Shown here: positions 34,959 through 43,099 of the stretch, piece after piece
Position numbering within the stretch: the stretch's first letter is position 1
Layout: each line of letters begins with the position of its first letter
DNA from: Streptomyces inusitatus
Lineage (GTDB): Bacteria > Actinomycetota > Actinomycetes > Streptomycetales > Streptomycetaceae
Length of the DNA: 64,000 nucleotides
Assembly: GCF_014651115.1 (NCBI RefSeq)
Contig: NZ_BMWG01000008.1
Span: 131,445-195,444, forward strand
Direction of reading: 5' to 3'
Notes under the pieces: generated by a model
Seen by the model: the letters and a program-made list of their open reading frames with translations, nothing else
What the model was told of the DNA's origin: nothing
The model's database searches: none
Made by a program: the position numbers and the translations under genes

Positions 34959-35348
34959 GTGTCGTTGAGAAGACGTATTTCACTGGCCATCGCCATCGGC
35001 GCAGTGGTCTCGCTGCCCCTGACCGTCACATCGGCAACGGCTGCCGATCTGGACGCCCCCAACGCCCGCGCGGCTGCCAAGGTCAGCGCCGCCGGCACTC
35101 TCGTCTCGGGCAAAAACGTCGTGTCGTCCCAACGCGTCGCGAAGGGGCGCTACTGCGTCAGAGTGAACAGCACCGTCTCGCTCAGGAACGCGGTGGTCCT
35201 GGCGACACCCAACAGCGGTAGACAGACCACCCTTGATGTCCGCCGCGCGCCGACCGGCACCTGCGGCTTCGACGCCAGTTCGATCACGGTCTACACGTAC
35301 AACGCCGGATATTACGCCGACACATGGTTCACGGTCGCCGTGCTCTAG
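34959..35348 (+). CDS. Small secreted protein with signal peptide
   Basis: A 129-residue precursor: a basic start (MSLRRR), hydrophobic core (ISLAIAIGAVVSLPLTV) and a cleavage region near TSATAAD give a Sec signal peptide of about 30 residues. The mature 100 residues have two cysteines (YCVRV and TGTCGF) likely paired, and end in YTYNAGYYADTWFTVAVL. This beta-rich, aromatic-ended motif recurs in Streptomyces secreted or fibre-like proteins, but I know no function. GTG start with GGAAGGAG 5 bases upstream; a 66-codon upstream extension is unsupported. Confidence 0.8.
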   Translation: MSLRRRISLAIAIGAVVSLPLTVTSATAADLDAPNARAAAKVSAAGTLVSGKNVVSSQRVAKGRYCVRVNSTVSLRNAVVLATPNSGRQTTLDVRRAPTGTCGFDASSITVYTYNAGYYADTWFTVAVL

Positions 35349-35523
35349 TTCGGCCCTTCTGCCCGGCGGCATGTGCCGCCAGGCAGAAGGCATCCTCTCC
35401 ACGCCCGTGCGGACGGGGCTGGCGAAGCACGTGACCCGAGGCCGCCACGAGGTCCGAATCCGACGGATACGAGGCTCTCGCCCGGGTGTGCTCCTGATCG
35501 GCGGCCGGCCCGTTCGATCGGAG

Positions 35524-36858
35524 TCACAGACGCTCGACGGAGGAGGCGGCCGGTGCGACGCCGCGGGTGTCGAGCACGTAGGGGGCCTCGGCAACGACCT
35601 TGCCGAGGTCGAACTCGGGGTGGGCGGTGAGGATGAGCACGGCGTCGTAGTCGCCGGCGGGGTTCATCTCGCCGAGGATCCCGGGCTCGGTTGCCGCCGC
35701 GTGCGGGTCGACGACGGTGACGATGGCGCCCTTGGCCCGGAGGATGTCGATGGCGACACGGGCGGGGCTCTGCCGTACGTCGGCGCTGCCGGCTTTGTAG
35801 GACAGCCCGAGGGCGGCGATCGTCGAGCCCTTGAGCGGCTTCCCGCGGGCGTTGAGGCCGTCCTGAAGGCGCCGCACCACATAGGCGGGTTGCTGCTCGT
35901 TGATGTCCTGGGCGAGTTCGACGAAGCGGAATGACTCGCCCAATGTCGTTCTGACGTGATGGCTGAGATAGACGGGGTCGACTGGCAGGCAGTGACCTCC
36001 CACTCCGGGGCCCGGGGTGAACTTCATGTAGCCGAAGGGCTTGGTCTCTGCCAGCCGGAGCGCGTCCCACAAGTCGATACCGAGAGTGTGGGCGAAGCGG
36101 GCCAGCTCGTTGACCAGGGCGATGTTGACGTGTCGGAAGGTGTTCTCCAGGATCTTCGCCAGTTCCGCGCTCTCCAGCGTTCCCGCTTCATGCACGGTCG
36201 CGGTGACCGTCCGGTAGAAGTCGCGGACCCGTGCGGTACAGGCCGGTGTCAGGCCGGAGATCACCTTGGGGGTGTTGGCGAACGTCCAATCCCGGTTGCC
36301 GGGGTCGATCCGTTCGGGGCTGTACCCGGCGTGGAAGTCCTCACCCGCGGTGAGTCCGGACTCCTCCTCCAGGAGGGGGACGAGGGCATTGCGCGTGGTT
36401 CCGGGGTGCGTGGTGGACTCAAGGATCACGATCTGGCCCTGCCCGCGGCTCAGGCCGCGCGCCAGCAGGGAGCCGGCCGTGCGGACATGGCCGAGGTCTG
36501 GCATCCCGTCTCTGAGCGGTGTCGGCACGGCGATGACCGCGACATCCCATCCGCGGTTCAGCGCCACCGTGTCGGACACGGGAAGGTAGCGTCCACTGGC
36601 GAGCGCGGCTCTCAGCTGCCGGCACGGAACGTCCTTCACATAGGAGTCCGCTTCCCTCAGTCGCCGGCAACGCTCGCCGTCGGGTTCGTACGCGACGACC
36701 CGGTGCCCCGCCCGCACCGCGGCCATGGCAAGAGGCAGCCCCACGTACCCCTGGCCCGCGATCAGGACGCGCAGGGCTCGACCATTGAGATCCGAGCCAG
36801 ACGAAGCATCAGAAAAAGCCGTTGGATGGGACGGACTACTTACGCATTCCTGAACCAT
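35524..36858 (-). CDS. Nucleotide-sugar 6-dehydrogenase (UDP-HexNAc type)
   Basis: A 444-residue enzyme with three domains: N-terminal NAD-binding (IAGQGYVGLPLA, about 33-44), central helical domain, and C-terminal UDP-binding domain (GLSYKAGSADVRQSPA). The catalytic Cys is C290 in GVGGHCLPVDP. HAGYSPERIDPGN resembles WecC/WbpA/TviB enzymes acting on UDP-N-acetylhexosamines rather than UDP-glucose dehydrogenases. It oxidises the C6 hydroxyl to a carboxylate with two NAD+. The start ATG is the first likely one; its Shine-Dalgarno is poor and a hairpin lies just upstream. It follows the glycosyltransferase on the same strand. Confidence 0.9.
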   Translation of the reverse strand: MVQECVSSPSHPTAFSDASSGSDLNGRALRVLIAGQGYVGLPLAMAAVRAGHRVVAYEPDGERCRRLREADSYVKDVPCRQLRAALASGRYLPVSDTVALNRGWDVAVIAVPTPLRDGMPDLGHVRTAGSLLARGLSRGQGQIVILESTTHPGTTRNALVPLLEEESGLTAGEDFHAGYSPERIDPGNRDWTFANTPKVISGLTPACTARVRDFYRTVTATVHEAGTLESAELAKILENTFRHVNIALVNELARFAHTLGIDLWDALRLAETKPFGYMKFTPGPGVGGHCLPVDPVYLSHHVRTTLGESFRFVELAQDINEQQPAYVVRRLQDGLNARGKPLKGSTIAALGLSYKAGSADVRQSPARVAIDILRAKGAIVTVVDPHAAATEPGILGEMNPAGDYDAVLILTAHPEFDLGKVVAEAPYVLDTRGVAPAASSVERL

Positions 36859-36870
36859 GACCCACACATG

Positions 36871-36887
36871 ACCACAAATAGTGTGGT
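36871..36887. promoter_or_regulatory. Inverted repeat at the dehydrogenase start
   Basis: ACCACA and TGTGGT are separated by 5 bases, 12 bases upstream of the dehydrogenase ATG on the minus strand. In mRNA this forms a hairpin next to the ribosome site; in DNA it could be an operator. The surrounding 200-base gap between the two genes is A/T-richer than the core regions. Confidence 0.45.
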
Positions 36888-37060
36888 ATCGGCAAGCTTC
36901 TCGGGTGCGTCGAAGGCGGAGAACAACACCGCCTCCCTCCCGGCGGGCCTGATCCACCGAAAGTTGGTCAGATCCGAAGCTGGACCCCCTTCGTGGCGGG
37001 TGGCCGACTCGGCGCTTTGAAAGGGCATTTGACGATCGGCCATGTGTTCCGTCAGCGGCG

Positions 37061-38293
37061 CTACGCCATCACGCCCCGAGTGGCCCAGCCCATCCTGCGC
37101 GTCTGCGTCGCCGCGTAGTACATCGCCGGTCGGATCACCATCATTTGATAGGCCAGCAGCAACGGTGTGAGCAGCAGCCACAGCATCAAGCGCGACCGGA
37201 ACGCCATCTCCGGCCGTTCGAGATACAGCGAGGTCTGCATGTAGAGGAGCACCAACCAGTACGCGATCATCTGCCAGTACACCTGGCCGCCCAACAGCGG
37301 AATGGCCACGAGTACGTAGCCCACGATCAGCGGATACAGCGCCACCAGTGTCAGGTTCCAGCACCGCAGCGCAAGCGCCCAGCCGGTGAAGTTCCTGATC
37401 TCCCAGGGCAGATACCGCATGTACCCCTTGAACCAGCGGGTCCGCTGCCGGAATGCGCCACGGTAAGTGGACGGCATCTCGAACTGCACCACGGCCTCAT
37501 CGACAGCTACGACCTGACCACGCTGCAGCGAGTAGTGGGACAGCCGTCGATCGTCACCGAAGGTGCCCTCCGTCAGGTAATCCTCGGCGTTGTCCCAGAG
37601 AATGCCCGCTCGGTAGATCGCGAATGCCCCCGATGTGGGAACCACCGCGCCGATCGAGGACCGGGCTCGGCGCATCACCATGTTGCTGAGGTTGATCTCC
37701 AGGTCCTGCACTCGTGTCCAGATCGACTCGGTGCGGTTGAGCACGAGGCAAGAAGCGCTGGTCGCGGCCTGTACCGCTGGATCAGACATGGCACGGAGCA
37801 GCTGTTCGATCCCGTCCGGCGCGATGACGCTGTCACTGTCCACCGTCACGACGAAGTCGGCCCACTCGGCTGCGCCGACATGCGCCAGCCCGGCCATCTG
37901 AGCCCCTCTCTTGCCGGCGTTGCCCTGCCGTAGCCACACCACGCCCGCCAGGTCGAAGGGCTCGACCGGTGTATCGGATCCGTCGTCCACAACGATGATT
38001 CGCTCGGGCGGTTTCGTCTGTGACACCAATGACCGGACGCACGCGCGGAGCAGGTCGGGCCGCTCGTTGTACGTCGGCACGACGACCACGACCCGGCCTT
38101 CGGCGACCGGGAGATGGGCGAATGAGCGCCGTCGCGCCGACGAACCGAGCATCCACATCAGCGTCGCGGCAACGGCGATGTAGAACACCCCGGTGATGTC
38201 CCAGGCCGTGTTCCCCATCTGCCAGTGGAAGGCGACGATCAGGGCTGCCGTCATAGTCGCGACCGTCCACGCAAACGCCTTACGCGTTCTCAC
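37061..38293 (-). CDS. Hyaluronan-synthase-like processive glycosyltransferase (GT2)
   Basis: A 410-residue membrane GT2. Two N-terminal helices (about 8-50) are followed by the cytoplasmic catalytic domain with VVVVPTYNERPDLL, the D-x-D motif VTVDSDS, TSGAFAIYRAGIL, the catalytic GDDRRLSHYSL and the product-binding RQRTRWFKGY (QxxRW). Three to four C-terminal helices close the channel. This is the synthase-plus-translocator design of hyaluronan and chitin synthases. With the UDP-HexNAc dehydrogenase it probably makes an acidic surface polysaccharide. The GTG start lies inside the 3' end of the LPXTG peptide gene (14-base overlap), so translation is coupled. Confidence 0.9.
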   Translation of the reverse strand: MRTRKAFAWTVATMTAALIVAFHWQMGNTAWDITGVFYIAVAATLMWMLGSSARRRSFAHLPVAEGRVVVVVPTYNERPDLLRACVRSLVSQTKPPERIIVVDDGSDTPVEPFDLAGVVWLRQGNAGKRGAQMAGLAHVGAAEWADFVVTVDSDSVIAPDGIEQLLRAMSDPAVQAATSASCLVLNRTESIWTRVQDLEINLSNMVMRRARSSIGAVVPTSGAFAIYRAGILWDNAEDYLTEGTFGDDRRLSHYSLQRGQVVAVDEAVVQFEMPSTYRGAFRQRTRWFKGYMRYLPWEIRNFTGWALALRCWNLTLVALYPLIVGYVLVAIPLLGGQVYWQMIAYWLVLLYMQTSLYLERPEMAFRSRLMLWLLLTPLLLAYQMMVIRPAMYYAATQTRRMGWATRGVMA

Positions 38294-38429
38294 GCCGCCG
38301 CCAGTACCTGATCACGAGAATTCCGATCACGATCAGCACCAGACTGACGCCGATGAGCCACGACAAGCCGATCGACACGCCCCCGATACTGATGGCCAGC
38401 CCAGTCTTGGGCAGCGGGTCTTCATACAT
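38280..38429 (-). CDS. 49-residue LPXTG sorting-signal micro-protein
   Basis: A very small protein: MYEDPLPKTG at the N-terminus, then about 30 hydrophobic residues (from LAISIGGVSI to VIGILVIRYW) and the basic tail RRRENA. LPKTG-hydrophobic-Arg is a complete sortase signal, but nothing precedes it except five residues and there is no signal peptide. With Arg inside, the N-terminus would lie outside the membrane. AGGGA is 8 bases before the ATG, and its stop overlaps the glycosyltransferase start by 14 bases. A cleaved product would be a nine-residue peptide. Alternatively it is an assembly subunit of the synthase and the motif is coincidental. Confidence 0.75.
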   Translation of the reverse strand: MYEDPLPKTGLAISIGGVSIGLSWLIGVSLVLIVIGILVIRYWRRRENA

Positions 38430-38859
38430 ACCGTGGTTCCCTTGGGGTGAGCGTTCCTGACGGCACATCACGCTTGGCAGTCGCTTACTGAAATGCGTCG
38501 GGTGGAAACGAAATCCTCCCTGTCAGGTGATCCTCTGGTCTCACAGAATCATGATCTCGCCTACAACTCGCCCTTTGCGCAATCCAGGAGGCCAATATCA
38601 GTCAGATAGCCCTATAGTGCGACGCCCCTGCGCCCCGGCTTGGTCCTCCACCGCGGGCCGGGGCCAGTGTCGGCACCCGCGACGGACCCGGGTCATGGGT
38701 GGGTGGGAGAGGGAGACGCCCGGTGGATCCAACAACTCGGCTACGGCTGCCGCGAAGAACCGCGGCAGTTGCGAATTGCGGTTGATGAGGCGGATGCCCT
38801 GCCCGGTGGCATCGGCGACGTCGGTGAGGTGCTCGCCGGAACGGTCGGCCCGCCGCGCC
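38430..38859. other. Gap between polysaccharide locus and P450
   Basis: The first 130 bases are A/T-rich for this genome and should hold the promoter of the LPXTG/glycosyltransferase genes. From about 38600 on, an open minus-strand frame of 102 codons overlaps the P450 end; its middle (TDVADATGQGIRLINRNSQL) looks protein-like, but there is no ribosome site and I recognise no family. It may be a gene remnant. Confidence 0.4.
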
Positions 38860-40089
38860 CTACGGCGCGGCGGGGCGCAGGAGAACGGGCAGGGTGAGGA
38901 CGTCATTGCCGATGAACGACGGCTGTGGGTCCGGGGTGTTCTCCTCGTCCGCGAGCGTGATGTGCGGGAACCGGTCGAAGAGGGCGGGCAGGGCGATGGC
39001 GGCCTCCAGCCGGGCGAGCGGGGCGCCGAGGCAGTAGTGGATGCCGTGTCCGAAGGCCATGTGGTCCCTGTCCACGCGGTCGATCTTGAAGCCGTGCGGG
39101 GTGTCGTGGAACGACGGGTCCCGGCCGTGCGCCCCGAAGCCGATGAGGATGGCCTCCCCGGCGGCTATGGTGACGCCCTCGCCGAGGTCGATGTCATGGA
39201 TCGCGAACCGCAGTGGGAGGTGGACGACCGGCGGATGGAGCCGCAGGGTCTCCTCGATGACATCGGCCCAGCGGGCGGGCTCGGCGAGGGCCGCGCTCAG
39301 CTGCCGGCGGTGGGTGAGGAGGGCCAGGACGGCGTTTCCGATCAGGGCGATCGTGGTCTGGCTCCCGGCGCCGATCATCAGGACCAGGGTGGAGATCAGC
39401 TCGGTCTCGGTGAGCCGGTCCCCCTCGTGGGCGGTGAGCAGCAGGCTGGTCATGTCGTCGCCGGGCTCCCGCCGCTTCGCCTCGACGAGACGGTGCATGA
39501 CGGTGTGCAGCTCGCTCGCGATCCGCGCCGATTCCTCCTGGGGGACACCGGTGGCCAGGATCGCGTCGACGACGGAGAGCATGGCGGGGCGCTGGTCCTC
39601 GGGAACGCCGAAGAGATCGCAGATCACCCGGGTCGGCACACCGTGCGCGAAGTGCGCCCGCAGATCCACCGCCGCGCCGTCGTCCAGGGCCTCCAGACCG
39701 TCCAGGACGTCGGTGACGACGGACTCGATCGCGGGCCGCAGGGACTCCATGCGCCGCGGTGCGAAAGCGGGGCCGATCAGCCTCCGTAACCGGGTGTGCT
39801 CCGCCCCCTCGGAGGTGGCCATGGAGCGGACGTCGACCCAGGGGGAGAGCCAGGGGACGGCACCCGGCCGGTAACCGGTCCAGGTGCCGCGGGCGTTCCT
39901 GGTGACATCGGGATGGGTGACCAGCCGCCTGACGACATCGCCGCGCGTGACGGACCAGGCGATGACGTTCTGGGGCAGCCGGACCCGCACGGCGGGCCCG
40001 GTGGCGCGGAGTTGCTCGATCTGCTCGTACAGCCGGTCACCTCCGTCGCTGTCGAGGACCGGGATGGAAACCTCGTGGCTGGCGGTCAT
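38860..40089 (-). CDS. Cytochrome P450
   Basis: A 409-residue soluble bacterial P450. The landmarks are clear: I-helix MIGAGSQTTIAL (the usual acidic residue is replaced by Ser-Gln), K-helix EETLRLHPP, and heme loop FGHGIHYCLGAPLAR with the thiolate Cys about 55 residues from the end. It probably hydroxylates a small metabolite; CYP105/CYP107-like, but the substrate is unknown. No ferredoxin gene is adjacent. The ATG at MTASHEVSIPV is reasonable, and upstream DNA holds two palindromes. AGGTG precedes the start. Confidence 0.93.
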   Translation of the reverse strand: MTASHEVSIPVLDSDGGDRLYEQIEQLRATGPAVRVRLPQNVIAWSVTRGDVVRRLVTHPDVTRNARGTWTGYRPGAVPWLSPWVDVRSMATSEGAEHTRLRRLIGPAFAPRRMESLRPAIESVVTDVLDGLEALDDGAAVDLRAHFAHGVPTRVICDLFGVPEDQRPAMLSVVDAILATGVPQEESARIASELHTVMHRLVEAKRREPGDDMTSLLLTAHEGDRLTETELISTLVLMIGAGSQTTIALIGNAVLALLTHRRQLSAALAEPARWADVIEETLRLHPPVVHLPLRFAIHDIDLGEGVTIAAGEAILIGFGAHGRDPSFHDTPHGFKIDRVDRDHMAFGHGIHYCLGAPLARLEAAIALPALFDRFPHITLADEENTPDPQPSFIGNDVLTLPVLLRPAAP

Positions 40090-40270
40090 GAGACACCTCC
40101 GGTCACCCGGGGCGGCCCGTCGGCGGGAGCGGCCACGATGACGCGGTCTCGCTCCCGGGCGCCGGGGCGCGCCGGTGCGTGGATGGATGGACTCCGCGGC
40201 GACGGCGGGGAATCGGTACCGGGGATTGTCCTGCGCCCACTCGGAACTGCATAGAGGGAATCAGCCTCTT

Positions 40271-40285
40271 GTCTGAAATTCAGAC
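40271..40285. promoter_or_regulatory. Perfect palindrome upstream of P450
   Basis: GTCTGAAATTCAGAC, arms of 7 around one central base, lies about 180 bases upstream of the P450 start. The form suits a dimeric TetR/MarR-type repressor. The 580-base gap (40090-40669) otherwise holds one more palindrome and no supported gene. Confidence 0.5.
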
Positions 40286-40442
40286 CGGTGAGAGCGGTTC
40301 GCGGATCGAGACCGCTCGGGGAGAGCGCCTGGCGCCATGCGATGACACCGTCCGCCGATGGGTGAAGCCTGGGTTCCGGGTACGCGTCAGGGGTGAATTC
40401 CGGACCTTTCAGGTCAGGTAGGCGGCAGGAAGTAGCCTCAAC

Positions 40443-40460
40443 TTCTACAGTCGTGTAGAA
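40443..40460. promoter_or_regulatory. BlaI-like operator palindrome
   Basis: TTCTACA-GTCG-TGTAGAA is a perfect 7-4-7 palindrome 209 bases before the small HhH-like gene. BlaI/MecI repressors bind TACA/TGTA-centred dyads, and a BlaI-family gene lies 2.6 kb away in this window. The link is an inference from motif form. Confidence 0.45.
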
Positions 40461-40669
40461 AGTAAGAGTAGGTCCGGCGGTTGCCGGGCCGCGCCGCGGA
40501 GGCACGCGATCCGCGGGCAGTGTCGCCGAGTTGGGTGTTCCGGGTTCATGGTCGGTCGCGGCACCACGCGGCCGGGCCCTGCGCTCCGGGACCTCCCAGG
40601 CCCTGACCCGGCGGTATCGCCGCACTCCGCCGGAAACCTCGCTCGCTCCATCAGCCCCGGAGGGCACAC

Positions 40670-40891
40670 ATGGCTTCGATCGATCTGAACAAGGTGCTGG
40701 ACAAGGCGTGGGCGGAGAAGAGCCTGCCGGAGATCCTCGACGCACCCGTCTCCGCCCTGAAGGGGGTGTCCGACCGTGACGGCGAACTCCTGAGGGAGGC
40801 CTTCGGCGTCGCCTCCGTCGCCGATCTCGCGGAACTGAAGTACGCCCGCTGGGCCCAGGCCCTGTCCGCCCTCGCCACGGCGGCCAGGTAG
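40670..40891 (+). CDS. Small helix-hairpin-helix-like protein, 73 aa
   Basis: A 73-residue, all-helical protein: MASIDLNKVLDKAWAEKSL, then ALKGVSDRDGELLREAFGV and SVADLAELKYARW. The G-V-S...LLREAFGVASVADLAEL pattern resembles a DUF4332/HhH fold, which often binds DNA or acts as a small protein-interaction unit. Function unknown. GGAGGG lies 5 bases before the ATG. It precedes the Spo0M gene by 89 bases on the same strand, and its upstream region has the BlaI-like palindrome. Confidence 0.8.
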   Translation: MASIDLNKVLDKAWAEKSLPEILDAPVSALKGVSDRDGELLREAFGVASVADLAELKYARWAQALSALATAAR

Positions 40892-40980
40892 TCACACCGG
40901 ACCGCGCGGTGCCGCGGCCGGACGTTCCCCCCTGGCCGCGGCACCGCGCACCCCATGCACACGAAAAGGAGAACGCCATC

Positions 40981-41988
40981 ATGGTGTTCAAGCGGTTGCT
41001 CGGCTCGCTCGGCGTGGGCGGGCCGGTCGTGGACACGGTCCTCGACCCCGGTCCCGTGCTGCCCGGCAGGGAACTCACCGGCCAGATCCGTCTGGAGGGC
41101 GGTAAGGCCGCCTTCGACATCGAGCACATCACGCTGGAGCTGGTCGCCCGGGTCGAGGCGGAGCACGGCGAGGGCGAGTCCGAGGGCGTGGCCGGCTTCG
41201 GCCGATTCACCGTCGCGGGCGGATTCCGGCTCGCCGAGGGCGAGCGGCGCGGTGTTCCCTTCGCTCTCACGCTGCCCTGGGAGACCCCGGTCACCGAGTT
41301 GTACGGCCGGCCGCTCGGCATCGTCCTCGGCGTGCGGACCGAACTGGGCGTGGCGGGCGCGAAGGACAAGGGAGATCTGGACCCGCTGACCGTGGCCCCG
41401 CTGCCCGCGCAGGAAGCCGTTCTCGAAGCCCTCGGGCAGCTCGGCTTCGGCTTCCGGTCCGCCGATCTGGAGTACGGGCACATCGGCGGTACGGGGCAGC
41501 ATCTCCCCTTCTACCAGGAGATCGAGCTCGCTCCCGCTCCCCAGTACGCGCACGCCATGGCGGAACTGGAGGTGACCTTCATCGCAGGCCCCGGCGACAT
41601 GGAGATCATCCTGGAGGCCGACAAGCCCTCCGGCCTCTTCTCCTCGGGGCACGACGCGGTCAACCGGCATGTCCTCAGCCATGAGGGCGCCGCCCACCGC
41701 GACCTGAACGCGGTCGTCGACGCCTGGATCCGCCAGCTGGTGGCCGGCCACGGTCATCACAGCGTTCCCGCGCCCTACGCGCACGGCGACCACCATGAAA
41801 CCCACCACGGACACGACGGTCCCCACGGTCACGGCGGCCACCGCTCCGGCCCCGGCACAGGCGCCGTCATCGCCGCGGGCGCGGCCGGTCTCGCCGTCGG
41901 CGTGGTGGGCGGAATGGTCGCCGCCGAAGCCGTCGACGAGATCGGGGACTTCTTCGAAGGCGAGGAGGGGGAGGGGGGCGAGGGCTGA
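40981..41988 (+). CDS. Spo0M-family sporulation-control protein
   Basis: A 335-residue protein. The first 245 residues are the arrestin-like Spo0M domain (VFKRLLGSLGVGGPVVDTVL, LPGRELTGQIRLEGG, GVPFALTLPWETPVTELYG). A His/Gly-rich linker (about 265-290, HHETHHGHDGPHGHGGH) leads to a glycine-zipper hydrophobic segment (VIAAGAAGLAVGVVGGMVAA) and an acidic tail. Spo0M affects sporulation and cell morphology in Bacillus. The ATG has AAGGAG upstream; a 24-codon upstream extension is not supported. The His-rich linker might bind metal. Confidence 0.9.
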   Translation: MVFKRLLGSLGVGGPVVDTVLDPGPVLPGRELTGQIRLEGGKAAFDIEHITLELVARVEAEHGEGESEGVAGFGRFTVAGGFRLAEGERRGVPFALTLPWETPVTELYGRPLGIVLGVRTELGVAGAKDKGDLDPLTVAPLPAQEAVLEALGQLGFGFRSADLEYGHIGGTGQHLPFYQEIELAPAPQYAHAMAELEVTFIAGPGDMEIILEADKPSGLFSSGHDAVNRHVLSHEGAAHRDLNAVVDAWIRQLVAGHGHHSVPAPYAHGDHHETHHGHDGPHGHGGHRSGPGTGAVIAAGAAGLAVGVVGGMVAAEAVDEIGDFFEGEEGEGGEG

Positions 41989-42012
41989 GCCGCCGAAGCA
42001 CACAACGTCCAG

Positions 42013-42042
42013 ATCGGCATCGGCATCGGCATCGGCATCGGC
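42013..42042. repeat. Hexanucleotide tandem repeat (ATCGGC)x5
   Basis: Five perfect copies start 25 bases after the Spo0M stop. In the Spo0M frame they encode Ile-Gly repeats, and the frame stays open for 24 codons after the TGA. Confidence 0.9.
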
Positions 42043-42153
42043 AAGGCTGACGGCGACTTGTAGCCGTCGCACCAGAACGGCTCCGGCCCGGGGCGTCGGA
42101 TCGCCCGACGCCCCGTACGGAAGCGAACCAGGCTCGGCCACCCGCCGGCTCTT

Positions 42154-43092
42154 CTACAGAGGGGTGGCCGCCTTCAACACCACGAACAGGGTGAACGCCG
42201 CGTTCGCCGACGACAGCGCGGAGCAGGTCGCCCCCGCCGCGGCCGTCCACACGGCCAGGCCGGCCGTACTGAACACCGACGGCCACCTCCGTACGGCCGG
42301 GGCCGGCTCCAGCAGCGCCGCCACCCGCCTCGGCACCGGCCCGGCGACAGCGAAATGAGCCAGGGTCGAGGCCGGTGCGCCACGGGAGACCAGCGCGGCC
42401 CTGGCCACGGCCCGCGCCATCACCCGCCGGCTGCCGACCTCCTTCGCCGCGTCCTCGTCGGCCCACCGCTCCGTCGTGTACGCCACCGCCGTCCGCAGCG
42501 GGCGCAGAAAGGGATTGGCGCGCGCGGCCACCTGAACCGCCAGCAGGAAACGGTGATGACGGCAGGCCAGATGGGCCCGCTCATGCGCGAACAGCGCCCG
42601 CCTCTCCGGCCCTTCCAGACAGGCGACCATCGCCGTCGACACCACCACCCGGTTCGCCCGGCCCCTCCCCGATGGCAGGGCGTACGCGTAAGGCCTCTCA
42701 TCCGGCAGTACCGCCACCGGGGAATTCCCGAGCCCCGCCAGAGCCCGCCCGGCGTCCCGGCGAACCCGCCAGTGCACCCACAGCATCCGTGAGCACGCCA
42801 CCAGGACCGCGATCAGGACCGGAATCGCCACCCGTCCCGCCACCTCGTCGTAGGGGACCGCTTCCCGCACCTCCCGGTCCGACCATCCGTCCGGCAGGGG
42901 ATTGCCCGGCAACTGCGCGGTGCCCACCACCATCAGCAGCGCCAGGCACACCGTGCTGCACACCGCCAGCACCCCGGCGACCACCGTCAGCAGGACCGTC
43001 GCGGTACGCGGATGCAGGCGCTGCTCCGCCAGCCGGGCGACCGGCCACGCGGTCAGCGGCAACACCAGCGGCAGGAAGACGAAGACCCCCAT
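42154..43092 (-). CDS. M56 family (BlaR1-like) membrane metallopeptidase
   Basis: A 312-residue membrane protease. Hydrophobic helices lie at about 1-18, 33-60 and 90-105, then a cytoplasmic zinc-protease domain with the HExxH motif in LFAHERAHLACRHH (about residues 180-193), and a final helix near the C-terminus. It lacks the extracellular penicillin-binding sensor of true BlaR1. M56 proteases of this short type pair with BlaI repressors, which they inactivate upon an unknown signal. It starts 7 bases after the BlaI gene. Confidence 0.9.
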   Translation of the reverse strand: MGVFVFLPLVLPLTAWPVARLAEQRLHPRTATVLLTVVAGVLAVCSTVCLALLMVVGTAQLPGNPLPDGWSDREVREAVPYDEVAGRVAIPVLIAVLVACSRMLWVHWRVRRDAGRALAGLGNSPVAVLPDERPYAYALPSGRGRANRVVVSTAMVACLEGPERRALFAHERAHLACRHHRFLLAVQVAARANPFLRPLRTAVAYTTERWADEDAAKEVGSRRVMARAVARAALVSRGAPASTLAHFAVAGPVPRRVAALLEPAPAVRRWPSVFSTAGLAVWTAAAGATCSALSSANAAFTLFVVLKAATPL

Positions 43093-43099
43093 GAACGCG

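Noticed and set aside
35524..36858. UDP-glucose 6-dehydrogenase (HasB) call
   Set aside because: The SPERIDPGN motif resembles UDP-N-acetylhexosamine dehydrogenases, so the narrower UDP-glucose assignment was not made.
38598..38906. 102-codon minus-strand frame after the P450
   Set aside because: Middle part looks protein-like, but there is no ribosome site, it overlaps the P450 end, and no family is recognised. Kept only as a possible remnant.
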